64,000 nucleotides of DNA from the NCBI RefSeq assembly GCF_040954835.1, contig NC_090698.1, positions 66,471,284 to 66,535,283 on the forward strand, in the 5' to 3' direction. A program made the position numbers and the translations under genes. This document shows, piece by piece, positions 37,391 to 50,470 of this stretch; position 1 is the first letter of the stretch, and each line of letters starts with the position of its first letter. Origin of the DNA: Lepisosteus oculatus (lineage: Eukaryota > Chordata > Actinopteri > Semionotiformes > Lepisosteidae). The notes below the pieces were generated by a model. That model was not told where the DNA came from. It worked only from the letters and a program-made list of their open reading frames with translations, and did not search any database.

Positions 37391-40244
37391 CTGTAGGGGA
37401 AGCAGGACTGGGAAAGGGGTAAAGGCAGAGAATCTCCCCGACTGCTCCACTTTGCCACATGGTCACATTCCAGTCAAACCGGTTTAACCTTCTTCTGCTT
37501 GTGAAGCATACAAACAAAGTCAAACGAGGAGGGACAGAGAGATGAAGTGAAAACTTAAAAAACAAAACTTACTCAAATGCACAACGCAAATGGAGGGGAT
37601 AAAATGACATTTTCAGGTGCTGTCGCAATGGAGGTCCTAGAGACACAGGAAGTTCTCTGTTCCTTTGTTAAGGAAAAAAAAACCAAGAGGCAGGATGTTT
37701 GGTTGAGAGGCAATGAAGCTATATTCGTTACTTCTTCAACGTGCGATGTTTCGCCATGTCGCTGTTTTTGTATCGGTGCCTGGGCTTAACCTCGTCACGA
37801 CCTGAGCAATCGGCAAGTACAATGCTCTCGCTCCAGCACCACAGACATGCTACACGTTGGAGAAGCAGGAAAGAAGCCAACCCAAAATAATGAAACGAAA
37901 GTAGAAGAAATATCACAACGAAGTGCATCTTTAATCTCTTGCCTTGGCTACTCCATTGTGATGTTTTTTTTACATACTGAAAATTCTTTCCATTTCTGCC
38001 TAAAGCAACAGGAGAGACTTGAAGAATGCAGACACCACCCTTCCTCACCTCATGTCTGATATGCATGACATTCTAAAAGAGGCTGCTGGTTCCAAGTAAT
38101 TTGAATTCATCATTATTCAGCACTACATCAGACCCCATCAGAGAGGAAGGGTTGATTTTAACAGCACTTAACAGGGTAAAACTTACCTTTTTCCCCATAC
38201 CAGCTGAAAGATTCGTAACTTGGAGCTTTAAGATAAGTTTTGAAATGCCTTGTGCATCGTACTGTCGGAGCCTGAATATTCTGAAAATTGTCTTTCAAAT
38301 GCATACAAAAAGTGAAACACAGACATCGCGTCATGTGTTACAGCTAAAGTCTTATACCATTTCAGTAATTATGAATTCTGGATTCATTCTGATTGCTCAT
38401 GTCAATTAATAGCTTATCGTCACACAATGCTGATTACTGACAAATATATTTTTTTAATTCTGAATTCAATGGCATGAGCATCACCTAATTGATAATTATC
38501 CTTTAGGCAATGTCTTTTTGATATGCAAGGGATATCAGATTTTTTCCAAAAGATAAGTGTTTCAGGTTTCAGTTCCTTCTGGCAGGCAGACAGGCTGATT
38601 AATTCATGAGGTCTCACTTCTATTAAAAAAGTTTGCTATTGTTCAGCTAATTCCAACACTCATTGTACTGGAACCAGGAAAGGTTCAAGCGTTCGGGTGG
38701 AAAGGTCACCGCTGAGGTGAGCGCTAACGTCAGAAGAGATTGTCACTGGAAACGAAGCTTTGTTTATTTTAGTTTTTAGGTAAAGCACAGCAAATATGAG
38801 AGCATGCTGTATATACAGTACCTCACCATGTTTATTAAAAAAAAACTTCTCAGCACATTTTTACTTTTGCAACACATGGAAAGTGGTGGGTGAAGATAAA
38901 AGGAGAATTATTACACAGTTATTCTGACCTGTCTCACATACAGTTTGACTGCCACTTGAAATGTGCTCTAGAGCAGCATGTTGCCATCTCAGTCAGTTCT
39001 TACAGTCAGCTACCAAATCCCAGGTGTTCAGTTCTGTGAAAAAGCATCTGCCCCTTTCCAGATTTTCTGACGTCTAGTGTACTTTCGCCACTGAATGTCA
39101 TCAGAGCTTCATGTGGGTTCAAGTGACATATGAAGACTGAGTGAACAAATAACACCACAGCTTGGTGCTCGTTTCATTTATGTCATAAAGTCATCAAGCA
39201 TCTGTGTGAAAGAGGTCACTAAATGCATCTACAGACAGATGTATATCACCCATACTGTAGATACTCCCACCTGTATTTAATACAAACAACATCATGAACA
39301 TTCTGTCAGTTACATACCATTTCCAAGCACCTTTTATCAGTGTGCTTCAAAATAAAAGAACGTGAGTCCACATTCCTCTCAACTATCAAACTGTCAGCGA
39401 ATACCAGTCAGAAACAGGGATGTGTTTCACATTTAGTCTAATCAAATATATGCTTTAATTTTCAAATTAGGGATTTACAGTCTAAGAATGCATGCAGATA
39501 AGCCACTTGCACATCAAGCTGCTCTTTAACCTGGTAAAGATCTCCCAATACTCTCTGATAAACAGTGGCCAGAGAAACAGCAGTACAGGACTGCACAAAA
39601 TTCAACTTGTGTATCACCATAACTTCATACTAATCCATATCAAGGGTTAGGAGCCTATCCCGGAACCACAGAGTGCACAGCAGTACTAAACCACTGACAG
39701 GACACCAGCTCACGGCTCAGAAGCACGCACAGTCAATTAAGAGACACTTATTAATATAGACAGCTTTACTTTGGAAGGCGTAAAGATGCCAGACTACTTT
39801 AACAACCTCAAGCAGAGTGACTTTTAACTGTAAAAACCGACGTGAAAGTAAGAACTTAAGACATGTGTACACATATTTCAAAATCACTTACTGTACATAT
39901 CTTCCAGTCCAAATATTCCAAATCAATCAGCACTGCAGATAAAGTATGAGCAGGCAGACATAAATCACCTCCATACCCTGCTAACCTCACTCAGAAGGAA
40001 GTGAATAAACCAAGGCAAAGCACAATCATACCCATATGATTATAAACCTTTCAGCCCTTTCGTGTCTATTGAAATTGTCTAGTAATTGCATAAGATGTTA
40101 ATAGTGATATGGGTTTATAATTAACTTAGCTTTATGTAGTTTGCCTTTAACGGCAATCGTCTCAAAGCACTTTGCAAAACATAAATTCACTTTGCACAAA
40201 AATAACATTCTTTTTCAATTGTATATTTTATTATCAGAGATTCG

Positions 40245-40385
40245 AGTAGGGAGCTGCAGAAGAGTGGGTAAAGGTTTATTCCATGGTGAGAGGAAAAGCA
40301 AAGAGACACAATGTTTCAGCCGTGGAGCCTTTGTCAGGTGTCAGATGGAATGAACCTTCAACTGTTCCTCTGCATTTGACTATAA
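40245..40385. repeat. Penelope 3'-end fragment, diverged hairpin
   Basis: GTAAAGGTTTATTCCATGGTG, then the CAGCCGTGGAGCC core, then a decayed mirrored arm (GATGGAATGAACCTTCAACTG). Confidence 0.6.
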
Positions 40386-40539
40386 AGTGAATAACGTAAA
40401 AAGTACCCAGACTTTGCCTGATAAATCTAACAAATTAAAGATTGATAAAGCCCCGTGAAATATGCAATTAAAGGTTAAAAATAAATGCTTTGTTTTAATA
40501 AAAAAGAATGGACTTAATGGTCTCAAGTGAACCAGAACA

Positions 40540-40640
40540 AGGTTCCTGCTGGAACAGGTGTTAGTGGGGCCAGTAGGGGGCACTCACCCTACAGTCTGTG
40601 TGGTTCCTAATGCCCCAGTATAGTGATGGGGAAATACCAA
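40540..40640 (+). repeat. 5S-derived SINE body fragment
   Basis: GGGGCCAGTAGGGGGCACTC and TGCCCCAGTATAGTGATGGG match the SINE body; about 100 bp survive. Confidence 0.7.
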
Positions 40641-42104
40641 ACACCTGCTGCCTATTGCTGCTCTTGGCAAAATGACAATTTCACCCCCATCATGATCAAG
40701 GTAAAAAAACAAAATGCCACCAGAGGTGAAGTGCAAGAGAAGTGTTAGTACACAAGAATACATTTTAAAGGCCAACTAGTAATGTGACTCCTTAACAAAC
40801 CTGATGCTGCCTCTAACACACCGAAGAGTGCAGGACAGCAGCTTCTTTAATGCACCTGTGTAGGACATTCTACAAAAATTTGAATCGTGTCGAGGTGACT
40901 TAAACAGCTGGACCAAAATTTACTTCAGCTAGTAGTGGTTCTTCGAAATTCCCTTCATTTATGAATTCCCTCTCCTCCAGTAAAAACACCTTGCGATGTT
41001 TTATCCCATCTCACATTCCTTGTACAGAAGAAACAAAATGCTGTTAATGTGTAACTTTTCTCAGCAGAATCTAATTTTAACAGTGCAGAGAAACACCTCT
41101 GAATGATCTACTGCTAATTTCCTAGGATTTCACATTAATTTGCCAAAGCATATTTCCATAATTCCTCTGTAAGTCACTAACAGTTACTAAAGAGGTGATA
41201 AATGCATTCTAAATGCTATAGAAAAACATTTAAGGAAGCTGTAAGTATTTTTTGACAACAATCATCAGTATATCATAAAAAGCTTTTATGGATCAGCTTA
41301 AAAACTGAGGTTCATCACAGTTTTCCCAATTTGCTACAAAGTGACGTTCATTTAATGAAAAGTCTTGTTAATCCAAAATTCTAGAACATTCATGAGTTTT
41401 CATTTACATTCAGTATTTCATTACCTTTGAATGTGCTCACTCTTGTACAGATTGTACACAGGAGTGTAGAAACTTTCCTTTAAAATTCATTTTCATACAA
41501 AGATTTTTTTCTTCACTGTACATGTTGAACTGGAAGATAAACTCGTACACAGGAGCTCTAAAATCAGGTGTAAATCCAGTGTACAAATACATACTTGATT
41601 TCACACCCTTACGGATCCAGGCGCAATCATCGAAAACAAAAAAAATCGGACTGAACCGGGAAAACAAGTTGTTTTTGTGGCTGAGGACCCCGCCTACATG
41701 AACTGAAGAAGAAGAGGGAGTCAAAGCAAGAAATCTCAAAGGAAGACGACTCGGATAACTGCCTGCTTTGAAACCAGAGCACAAGGATTCACAAAAGGTA
41801 AACCGCCCGCCTCTAACACAATGCTCAAAACAGTTACTCTGTCCTGTAAGGAGAGCAGGGAGAACGACCAGGCAGTACTGGATCTCCCCGTTATCACTAC
41901 AATCTGCTATTGTCATTCTGCACCAGGGAGTGTCCAACAGTTAGGGTCTCACCCACTGGCACCCACTGATGAAAGCACAAAGTTTTTTTTTTCTAAAAAA
42001 AACAAATGTTTTATTTTAGCCCAAATCCACTAAAAATACCTCAGCTGACAACTGCTGCTAACCTGCAGCTCTAACCTAAGTTTTCTCAAATAGTTCAAGG
42101 AGCT

Positions 42105-42215
42105 GTGTCAGCGTGCGTAGGCTGCCAAAGAACAAGTAAAGGTTTAATCAATGCTGAAAAAAGAAGAAAATAAACATTTCAGCTGTGGAGCCTTCTTCGG
42201 GTGTGTAAGTTACCT
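42105..42215 (-). repeat. Penelope 3'-end fragment, reverse orientation
   Basis: The reverse complement of the element's end: GTCAGCGTGCGTAGGCTGCC, then AACAAGTAAAGGTTTAATC, then GCTGTGGAGCCTTCTTCGGG. There is one arm only. Confidence 0.6.
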
Positions 42216-44649
42216 CAAGCTTTGCTCAGAAGGCATTTCACATTCACAGGTTCTTTGGGGATCAGATATTGTAACATACAGTATTAAACAGCACCTCTAA
42301 ATGAGGTTAAAAGTCCAAAGTTAAAAGGTAAATCTTAAATTGCAACAGAAATCTGTACTTTTGTACATAAGACTTTATGCATTGCAGGACTGTGGGGATC
42401 TTGGAGACCCTTCTTATGAATCCTTTCCTCTCAGTCACCACAATCCTCATCATTGTGTTTTACATGGTATACTGTATATGATGTACATGGAGGCACAGTG
42501 GTTTGCATTGCAGAGACAGCAATACAAAATCAGAAAATGAGGCCCCTATTAATAACTAGTTACAATAAGAATCAACACCCTCTTTATCAGTGATAATTTT
42601 CTGTCTGTAATAAAAATTGACAACATGAACAAACAAAGTCTATGGAGAGTTAGATTATTAGCCTGGTTTAGGTCAGATAAGCACTGTGTTGTTTAAAAAT
42701 TATGGAAGTGTTTTTTTATACAGTACAAAAAACAAAACATTGTGAAGGGGGTGTTAGAATGTGGTGCCAGGTTACATCAGTTTTAAAAATGTGCTGTATT
42801 TTATTTTAAAATAATTCCTTAATATATGTTAAATATTCTTGGCATATGCAATCAAAGAATACATTTTTAAAATGTCGAGTCAAAAGAGTCTGAATCTCTG
42901 ACAAATTCTCCTCGGTGGCACTCTGAAAGTATTTGGTTAGCCTTTCCATAAAGGACGAGACAGGGCTGTGTGTTAGCAAAACCTGAGCAACAAGCTGTGC
43001 TTCATACCCAAATTATTCCATGTCAAAAATAAGGATGTCCTTGAACCTACTGAAACAACTGAATTCAGGCATGCAACTCTCCCCGAGAGAGGGTTTTTCT
43101 AGCAGTGGGTAACCTGGTCAGCAAGTCCGACAGTTGCTTATTCATGACAAGGGTCATGGGAATACCTTCACAATGGATGGGATACCACTCAACTCAGAAG
43201 CAAGTAAAAAGGACCACATAGACGCACTCCCTCAGAAGAGAATTTTCATCGCAGAATTTACAATTTTATCTGCGCTACCACAGGATACAAAGTGACATCA
43301 ACAAATCTGACCCATTATTGAATAAATCCAAGGCTAGCAACAAGACTACTCAGGCACAGCCTGGCTTAATAGGCAGGTTTTGTTTTTAAAGTCAAGACTT
43401 AAAAGGCAAAGAATTCTAAAACCCCTGGCTGCTACTGTATATCAGCAATAATGGTGGCTTTGTACTACACGTATGTCACAGACCCTTGTCCTGACTTTTA
43501 CCATCAATCCTGATCAGATGTAAGATGGTTGCCTATATTGGGCCTGGTTAGCATTATGAAGAGATATCTCAAACTTGTTGTACATCAGACTTCCACAGAA
43601 TATGAAATTGTTGCCTCACCCTGCTGTTTTCCTAAATCTGGTCTTCAGGATCCATAATCCATTACGTGTTCTATGTGTCCTCAAATTCTACAAATCCCTA
43701 TCTGTGAAATTAATTACCTGAACACATACATCATTTCTCCTCAGCCTTAAAGTGTTGATACTTTAATGGGACTAGAGTCTAGTCTAGCTGCTTAAATACA
43801 AATATTTCATTTGTGAAATTCAGGACTTCCTGAAGCAGCCATGGAAGGATGCAAACAGCATTTTCTTTCCAAAGGATCTTCATAAAAATGAAAACCTGCC
43901 AAAGAGGAAGGGAGGGAAAGAGATAGCAGAAAATCTAACCCACATGAGAACAACCCACATGAGAAGCTTTAATTTTTCATGGAGACCTAATTACCTCACT
44001 TACTGGCAAGCCAGCCAGGGAATTCCAACACGTTGTACAGTCAGGAAGGCCATCTCGCAAGCACACCACAGTAGAACGTTTCTTCGAAAGCAGCTTTAAC
44101 TGACAACAGCTTTAAGTGACAAATACGTTCTGAGACCCCGATCCACAAATAAAGTTACAGATAAAGATTTAATACCCCTGACATGCATTTTCAGCCATGA
44201 TTATAAAAGTACGTAATTTAAAAATTTCAAGCACTAATTTTCCTGCATGCAAAAACTTACAGGTCTTCTGACAACCTTCTTGTCTATCTACTAGGTCTTT
44301 CAGAAAAACCTTTCCGTTTTTGTTAACAGTTTTTTAGGATCTTGTAAGGTAATTCAACACAAAACAAATTGCTCTCCAGCTATCAAAAACACTTACTGTA
44401 AACAATAAAAAGACAACATCCCATACGCCTTTTAGAACTAAGCCCATAAATGAATTAAAATGCACAAACTTTAACAGGTGGCACCGAAGTTGTCAGTTTA
44501 AGTGGGCACAGATGGTATGTGTGAAGATCTTTCTTCCTGCTAAAAGTTTTACTGGAACCATGTTCGCAGCATACTTCATATCTAACAAGAGCTGCTTTCG
44601 TTCTGACAATGAGAACGATGAAATGTGATGAATGATGCCACAGGCCAAA

Positions 44650-44895
44650 GATCCATCCGTTTTCTAACTGCTTCATTCAATACAGGGTTGCAGGAGAGCC
44701 AGAGCCTATTCCAGCAAGCAGGGATAGACCCTGGACCGGATGCCAGTCCCTCACAGGACACACACTGACTCAAGCACATTCACCCCAGGGCCAATTTTTC
44801 CAGAGAAGCCAAATAACCTACCTATGGCCAGGAGGAAACTCAGGGCCCCAGCGTTGTGAAGCAGCAATGCTAACCAGGGCCCCACCATGCACAGG
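44650..44895 (-). mobile_element. V-SINE-like copy in ATP8B1 intron 1
   Basis: Reverse orientation: CCATCCGTTTTCTAACTGC, GGGTTGCAGGAGAGCCAGAG, GAGGAAACTCAGGGCCCCAG, AATGCTAACCAGGGCCCCAC. Confidence 0.65.
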
Positions 44896-45984
44896 AAAAT
44901 GTTCAAATGGACAAAGCAGAGGTTTTCCCAGATTTTGAAAAATGCCTGTTTCCTGACAAAATCGACTTTATGCACTGCTTAAATTATGAGTTTGACAGAC
45001 AAAGTTATAATATCCAAAATATGCAGTAGTGAATGTGCACTGCCTCTTAGCCTCCCACATAGACAGGCTGGTTTGCTTACATTCTCCAAATTAATGTTGC
45101 ATGCAAACACCCTTTTCTCTGGCAGGAAAGAGTATGAAGACCTTTCTTTTCACACATTTTCTTCCTCCTTCATACTTCAGATACTGTATATATATATATT
45201 TCCTCCAAGAAAGCAACTGCTTAACTCGTCAGTTAAATCAGACCTTTATTGACAATCAACTGAGAGGGGTAAATTAAACTTCAGTTTGTTTCTGTTCCAG
45301 ACCTGTGTGCACGGACATGATACTGTTCTTCGTCGGCAGTGTTTTAGAAATAAAAGCTTGTGTGGACTTTTGACTTTTGATTTTCATGGAAAGTATTGAA
45401 GTCAATAGAAAGGAATAAAAAGGTTTTTTTGATGTTGCTGTTTAAATAGTACCTACAAAATACCAATGTGAGAAATTGTGCAGCACAGATAGCAACATAA
45501 AATTACCTGCACACTTCTGGGCAAGGACATGGCACACTTAGGTGACTCCTGTCAATTCATTCCCAAACCCCCTTCCAAGCTTTAAGGTAAATCCATGGTA
45601 TTTTGAGCAGGGAGGTTAAGAATCAACATTCCCCTGCTTTGTGTGGGAACAACTTTAAGAGGTAGTTCCAAACAGGACCTAGCAATTGCCTGAAAGTGAT
45701 TAGCTTAAGACTTTACCTTAAGACCTAAAGAGATAGTGACTCCTCAAGACCAGGGATTGGAACCACTGCTCTAATCCAGGAATTTCAAACCAAATGGGTG
45801 CTCCAGTATAGTGGCAATGAACTCAAAGCTGTCGGAAATTCCTGACTCAGATGTTGTGTTTCCTACATACAGAGATTAGGGTTGCCTAACATGTTTTTGC
45901 AGGAAGCAACTCCCACAGCCAGATCTGAAAGTTGGTTATAATCTGGTCTACCTAAAATCCTTCACACCTAGCTATCTAGGAATA

Positions 45985-46404
45985 ATGTATTGGTTATTTC
46001 ATAATACAGCTCGCTGTATCACCTGCAAGTACACAGCCACCACCACACTCATTCAAGGCCCCTCAGGACAATTCCGGATCACCCAGACAGCATCTTGTAC
46101 CTCCAGCAACCTTATTTACTGTATCTCTTGCAGTAAATGCCCAGCCATCTACATTGGTGAAACAGGAAGGAGACTCGGAGACCGCTTCAGAGAACACGTC
46201 AGGGCTGTGAAGATTAAAGATCTCTCCAAGCCCATTGTTTCTCATTTCACCTCTGACGGCCACGACCACACTAATCTCTCCGTCTGCGTTCTCAAAGACG
46301 GTTTTCCGAACTCATACATCAGAAAGACCACCGAAACTAAAATTATTCTGCAGTTAGGATCACACATTCTCCCTTCCCTTAACGACAGATTACTGTTCTT
46401 TTAA
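45985..46404 (+). pseudogene. GIY-YIG endonuclease fragment of a Penelope-like element
   Basis: 139 residues, open to a natural-looking stop. It carries the Cys pairs typical of Penelope endonucleases (CITC at 11-14, CISCSKC at 46-52), the GIY-YIG equivalents IYC (44-46) and YIG (56-58), an Arg at 69 (DRFREH) and a candidate catalytic Glu at 117 (TETKIIL). It lacks the N-terminal reverse transcriptase, so it is a truncated relic. Confidence 0.8.
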
Positions 46405-46577
46405 ATTTTCTCCATTCATTGGAAGTTTCATTTCACACCTCTCTGCACCCATTCTGACTTCACACCTCTTGATTGGCCTCTCTTTCTGTCCCCTGCTCCC
46501 GCCTCTCACTCCTCCTCCCTCCCAACCTTTGTTCTCCAGCTACTTTACCTTTGCCTACTGCCCTGTCTCTCTCACAC

Positions 46578-46612
46578 CTGAAGAAGGCTCCACGGCCGAA
46601 ACGTTGTGTTCT
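46578..46612 (+). ncRNA. Hammerhead-ribozyme-like core in the Penelope 3' region
   Basis: CTGAAGA at 46578-46584 (fits CUGANGA), a short hairpin GGC-loop-GCC, then GAAAC at 46598-46602, in hammerhead order. Penelope-like elements are known to carry hammerhead motifs. I could not find a convincing stem I around it, so a self-cleaving fold is unproven. The same core recurs at 53066-53090. Confidence 0.3.
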
Positions 46613-47689
46613 CTTTCTTCTTTTTTTCAGCATGGAATAAACCTATTACTTGTTCCTTTGCAGCCTACGCATGCTGACGCAGCTACCCACCTGTCATAAA
46701 AAATAACTTGTTAACAAATGCGATACAAGTCTAAGAGATGAAAGACACAGGCAGAAATTTGATTAAACTTTAAAGCGAAACGGTACTCCTCCTGGCACTC
46801 TCTGTCTACAATACAGTATATTATGTGATTCTGTTGTCTGTACTGGATTAAGAGGGGAGTTACAAAAGCAACAAATAAAAGAAAAAAAAACTAAATTCTG
46901 AAAAAGAAAGAAAAGAATAAAAACTAAGGCTCTGGCTTGGAAATGTGCACGGGACATTAGTAGTCATCCTTCAGCTAGTTTTATACTTCCATTTGGCAGT
47001 TGTGAAACCATATTTTATAATCTTTTAAAAACATCTTAAAGACGAGTTAGGTTTCTACCTCTTGTTTTTTAATCAAAGAAGTTTTTTTAATCAAAGATTG
47101 CAAACAGAAAAATCAAGCCATTCCCCCATCTGACCAACACCACTGTTCATGACACCTTGCTATGAGATGCTTATCAGGTAGGTGACGGGGGTTTAAATCA
47201 GGTGTCTTTGGTTGTTGTAAGCCATTTAAAACTTACATCCAAGCCATCCGAGTTAAGGGTTTCCAGTGATGTGGATAGAGTTTCTCCTCCGACACACCTT
47301 GAGTTGTCAGTGATCCCGGCCAAGCAGCCTAATGGAATATTATCCCTCATTAAAGTTGCAGAGATATCTGCAAGGAATGTAACAAAAGAAAGCAGGTGCA
47401 AAGAAACAGGTTTGATTCCCTGAATCATGTCGGTTTTCCCAGTGCGCAACGATCTCTAATTGCCAGTTAATGTTGGATAGCGAATTGCAACTTCCTCTCT
47501 CCATCCTCTCCTTACAGTTCCCATATTTCTTCACTTACACAGCTGCCTCTTTAACAAACAACAACACTGCTTGCTCCAGGCATACGTGGTATGGTACTGC
47601 ACACGCAGTGACACGCTCTCCCTCTAAAATCTGTGAAGATTGTCTAAAGAAAATGGATCGTCTGCTTAGCAAAGAAGACCGTTTCAACA

Positions 47690-47885
47690 ATCACTATCCA
47701 CCTATTCATTTCCTAGCTGCTTCATCCATCTCATGGTCACGGCTGAGCTGAAGCCTATCTCGGCAAACAACAGACGCGCAGCAGGATTCGGGATACGGGA
47801 TACGCCTTGCACACGACGCCTTTCCATTACAGGTTAGACACACAGACACACGCACTCGCACCTGGGCCAGTTGCAGACATGTCTT
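47690..47885 (-). repeat. V-SINE-like tail relic
   Basis: CCACCTATTCATTTCCTAGC, then TCATGGTCACGGCTGAGCTG, resembles the reversed tail of the same SINE. Older. Confidence 0.4.
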
Positions 47886-50299
47886 TGAGGGGATCTTGCC
47901 GATGTTCTGTCCTTCACTTAAACTGGTGTCTCCAGTTAGTTCTAAGGACAATAATACCCTAAAGATTGTAACCGAGCATCAAGCAAACTGTATTTCAACT
48001 CTGCTTTTTACCCCAGGAGCAGGACACAAGGCCACATACTGTAATGAATAAAGACCATAAAAAGGCCAACAGTAATCATGGAGTATAATGCAAACTAAAA
48101 CTAAACTCAGATTACAAAAGGAGTTTTCAGTAGCCTCACAGCTAATCTTGCTTTAGGTCCAGCAAATGGTGATATCGCACCTTGGTCAGAAACACCTTCT
48201 GCATTGTGCTTTCGACAACCGAAGGTGGAACACCCCTCATGGGGAATGTTATAACGCCATCGTCCCATTCTGTGCAGAAATTCAATTGCACAATTTATAG
48301 CACAGAAAGCTGATTTCAGACATCCAGCTGATATTCATTTGAATCCAGGCCAAGGTTTCAGCCCCGTGTAAAACTGAAGAGAGTGCGCAATGGGAGTTGA
48401 TGGAATTGAGGAGGACCGTATTGCAGGCCATTAGAATTGGCTTCAGAGGAGCTGCAGGGCTTTATAATTAATTTCATGTTTACAGGAACTAAAGTCTCCC
48501 AGAGCTGCAAAGATTGAAATCTATCTAGTCCTAGCTATAATGCATTCTATAAATCTTCTCTCCAGACCTTACCAAGCAGTGGCTTGAAGCACATACTTCA
48601 CATTTCTTGCTCACTCTGGCTGAGTAAAACTACAGTACATCAAGAGCAACTCGAAGAGACAGAAATTCATGAAACACCGCTTCAAAGCAGTCACCTGTCA
48701 CATGCTTACACCTGCTTGACACAGGGATGATTAAAAGCATCTCAGCTATTTGCAGACTAATATTTGACTTTAAAACTATGTCAATAAATGAATGTTTATC
48801 ATGTTCTGAAGACATTAAAGTAGAATTAGGCCACTGATTATGCATCCTGATGTTACCAGTTTAGCAGATTGTCAGCTGTACCTTCAGTAGCTTTCCCTTT
48901 CCCTCCTGTGAACAAAAGACCTTACCGAGTATATAAAGCTGGTCCTGTACTTGATCGGTCTTTGCTGGTCGCACATAGGATACTGTTTGTTCTGCAAAGC
49001 CACACACAGAGATTGTTCTAACAGACTCAGAGCTCAAACATTGTAATGCATTTTAAAGGAAAAGTTTAGAAAGAATTTTGAATGATTAAACAGTAAAGTC
49101 AATTCTGCACAAAGATGTACTTACAATAGTGGATGGAAATTAAAACCAAAAAGAGATATATATCTTTTAAGACAAGGGACTAAATAGTTCACCCCTTATA
49201 ATATTAAAATGTATATTCAATTCTAAATTCCTTCTCTTAATACAGTACTCTGCATATTTTTTTCCTAAACATACCAACATACCTTCTGAGTACAAGAAAC
49301 ACTAACTCAATATTATGTAACAGGAATTGTTTTCATTAACTGTGATCATTTGTTCACCAACCTTAACCCTTTTTGCATAGTGCACCAAGCGCTGAGCTGG
49401 TCTGCAATAAGTACTAGCCCTAGGGGATTACATTCACAAGTACACAAACAGTAAAAAAGCACAAGTAAATTAATATTCAGTATTCACTAATCAGTATTAG
49501 AACTGAAAATAAGCCGAACCACAAAATACTGACAATATTCTAATTTATGTTGCTTGTAAAATTAATTACACAACTGGGAGAGGCTGAAACAAACTGTTTA
49601 AATTGCACAACTCCAACAGTACTGATGTGGCACATCCATCAAGAAGAAAGAGAGGAGACCAGGTCATGACTTGTTTGCAACAGTTGTGTGCAGAAATATC
49701 GCACTACTTACATGCAGAAGCTGAAAAGTCTTAATATTTCCTTAAAAATGTTGTGAATACTGACACACTAGAATAACGCACATTTGTGTATGTTATACGT
49801 ACGTGTTTAAACCTCCGTTTTTCCATTCCTATGACAATTTCGAGCACTGTACCCTTTCATGGCTTGGAAATAAAACACTTCTTGCACAAAAGTACTAACA
49901 TCAAAACTTTTGTTGACATTTCTTTTAAATGTGGGCCTTTGAAATCTAAGAAAAACACTCCAGTCTAGGAGTTACAAAGCACTTCGTTTCAAGACAATAC
50001 ATATCATTCTATACTCCAGTTGCCTAGCGGTGTGCATGTCTCTGGAACACTGGCTCTGTGATCAGAAGCTCTATGGAAAACCTCAATCTAACGGTGTAGT
50101 TGTGCTCCGCAGACGCCTCAGGGCAAAACAGCCAGGCTAGGCCCGCAGCAGGTGAAATTCCATGGACAGATGCTTTTTGTCTGTAGAATCAACACTAACC
50201 TAGGAAACTGGATACTCCCAGTCACCAGGCGATGAAGACAGATGATCAAGAAAACTGGAAATAAGTGACGGATGCACATCACAATGCCAATTGCATCTC

Positions 50300-50470
50300 C
50301 TTCCCTTAGTCCAGAGGTGTCCAGTTCTGGTCCTGGAGGGTCAGCGTGTCTGCTGGTTTTCAAGATATTTTTAAAAGAAGAGCTGGGAGAAACTCTTAAA
50401 TCAGTCGGGTTCCAGCTAGTTCACTTTGTTAAGAGCTGAACTTGTTAGAATTAAAACCTGCAGACACACA
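50300..50470. repeat. Interspersed repeat, possibly non-autonomous DNA transposon
   Basis: GTCCAGTTCTGGTCCTGGAG at the left and a CCCCCTAGGACAACC-like right end resemble a fish repeat whose ends read as a diverged inverted pair. The family is not certain. Confidence 0.35.

Larger units (their letters stand above)
35886..44649. other. ATP8B1 intron 1, middle part
   Basis: Contains the MITE at 37094 and fragments at 40245, 40540 and 42105; the rest is AT-rich and featureless. The open frame at 41437-41937 (166 codons, minus) has no family features and is judged spurious. Confidence 0.5.
45975..46697 (+). mobile_element. 5'-truncated Penelope-like retroelement (3' portion)
   Basis: It includes the C-terminal GIY-YIG endonuclease coding part followed by a 3' segment whose pieces recur elsewhere in the window (CTGAAGAAGGCTCCACGGCC, GGAATAAACCTATTACTTG, GCCTACGCATGCTGACGC). 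Penelope-like elements join reverse transcriptase to a GIY-YIG endonuclease; the reverse transcriptase part is missing here. The left boundary is approximate. Confidence 0.8.

Noticed and set aside
37050..37565. 171-codon minus-strand open frame
   Set aside because: It largely overlaps the MITE at 37094-37390 and shows no protein family features.
41437..41937. 166-codon minus-strand open frame in intron 1
   Set aside because: No domain, odd composition, no splice context or neighbours; consistent with chance in a long intron.
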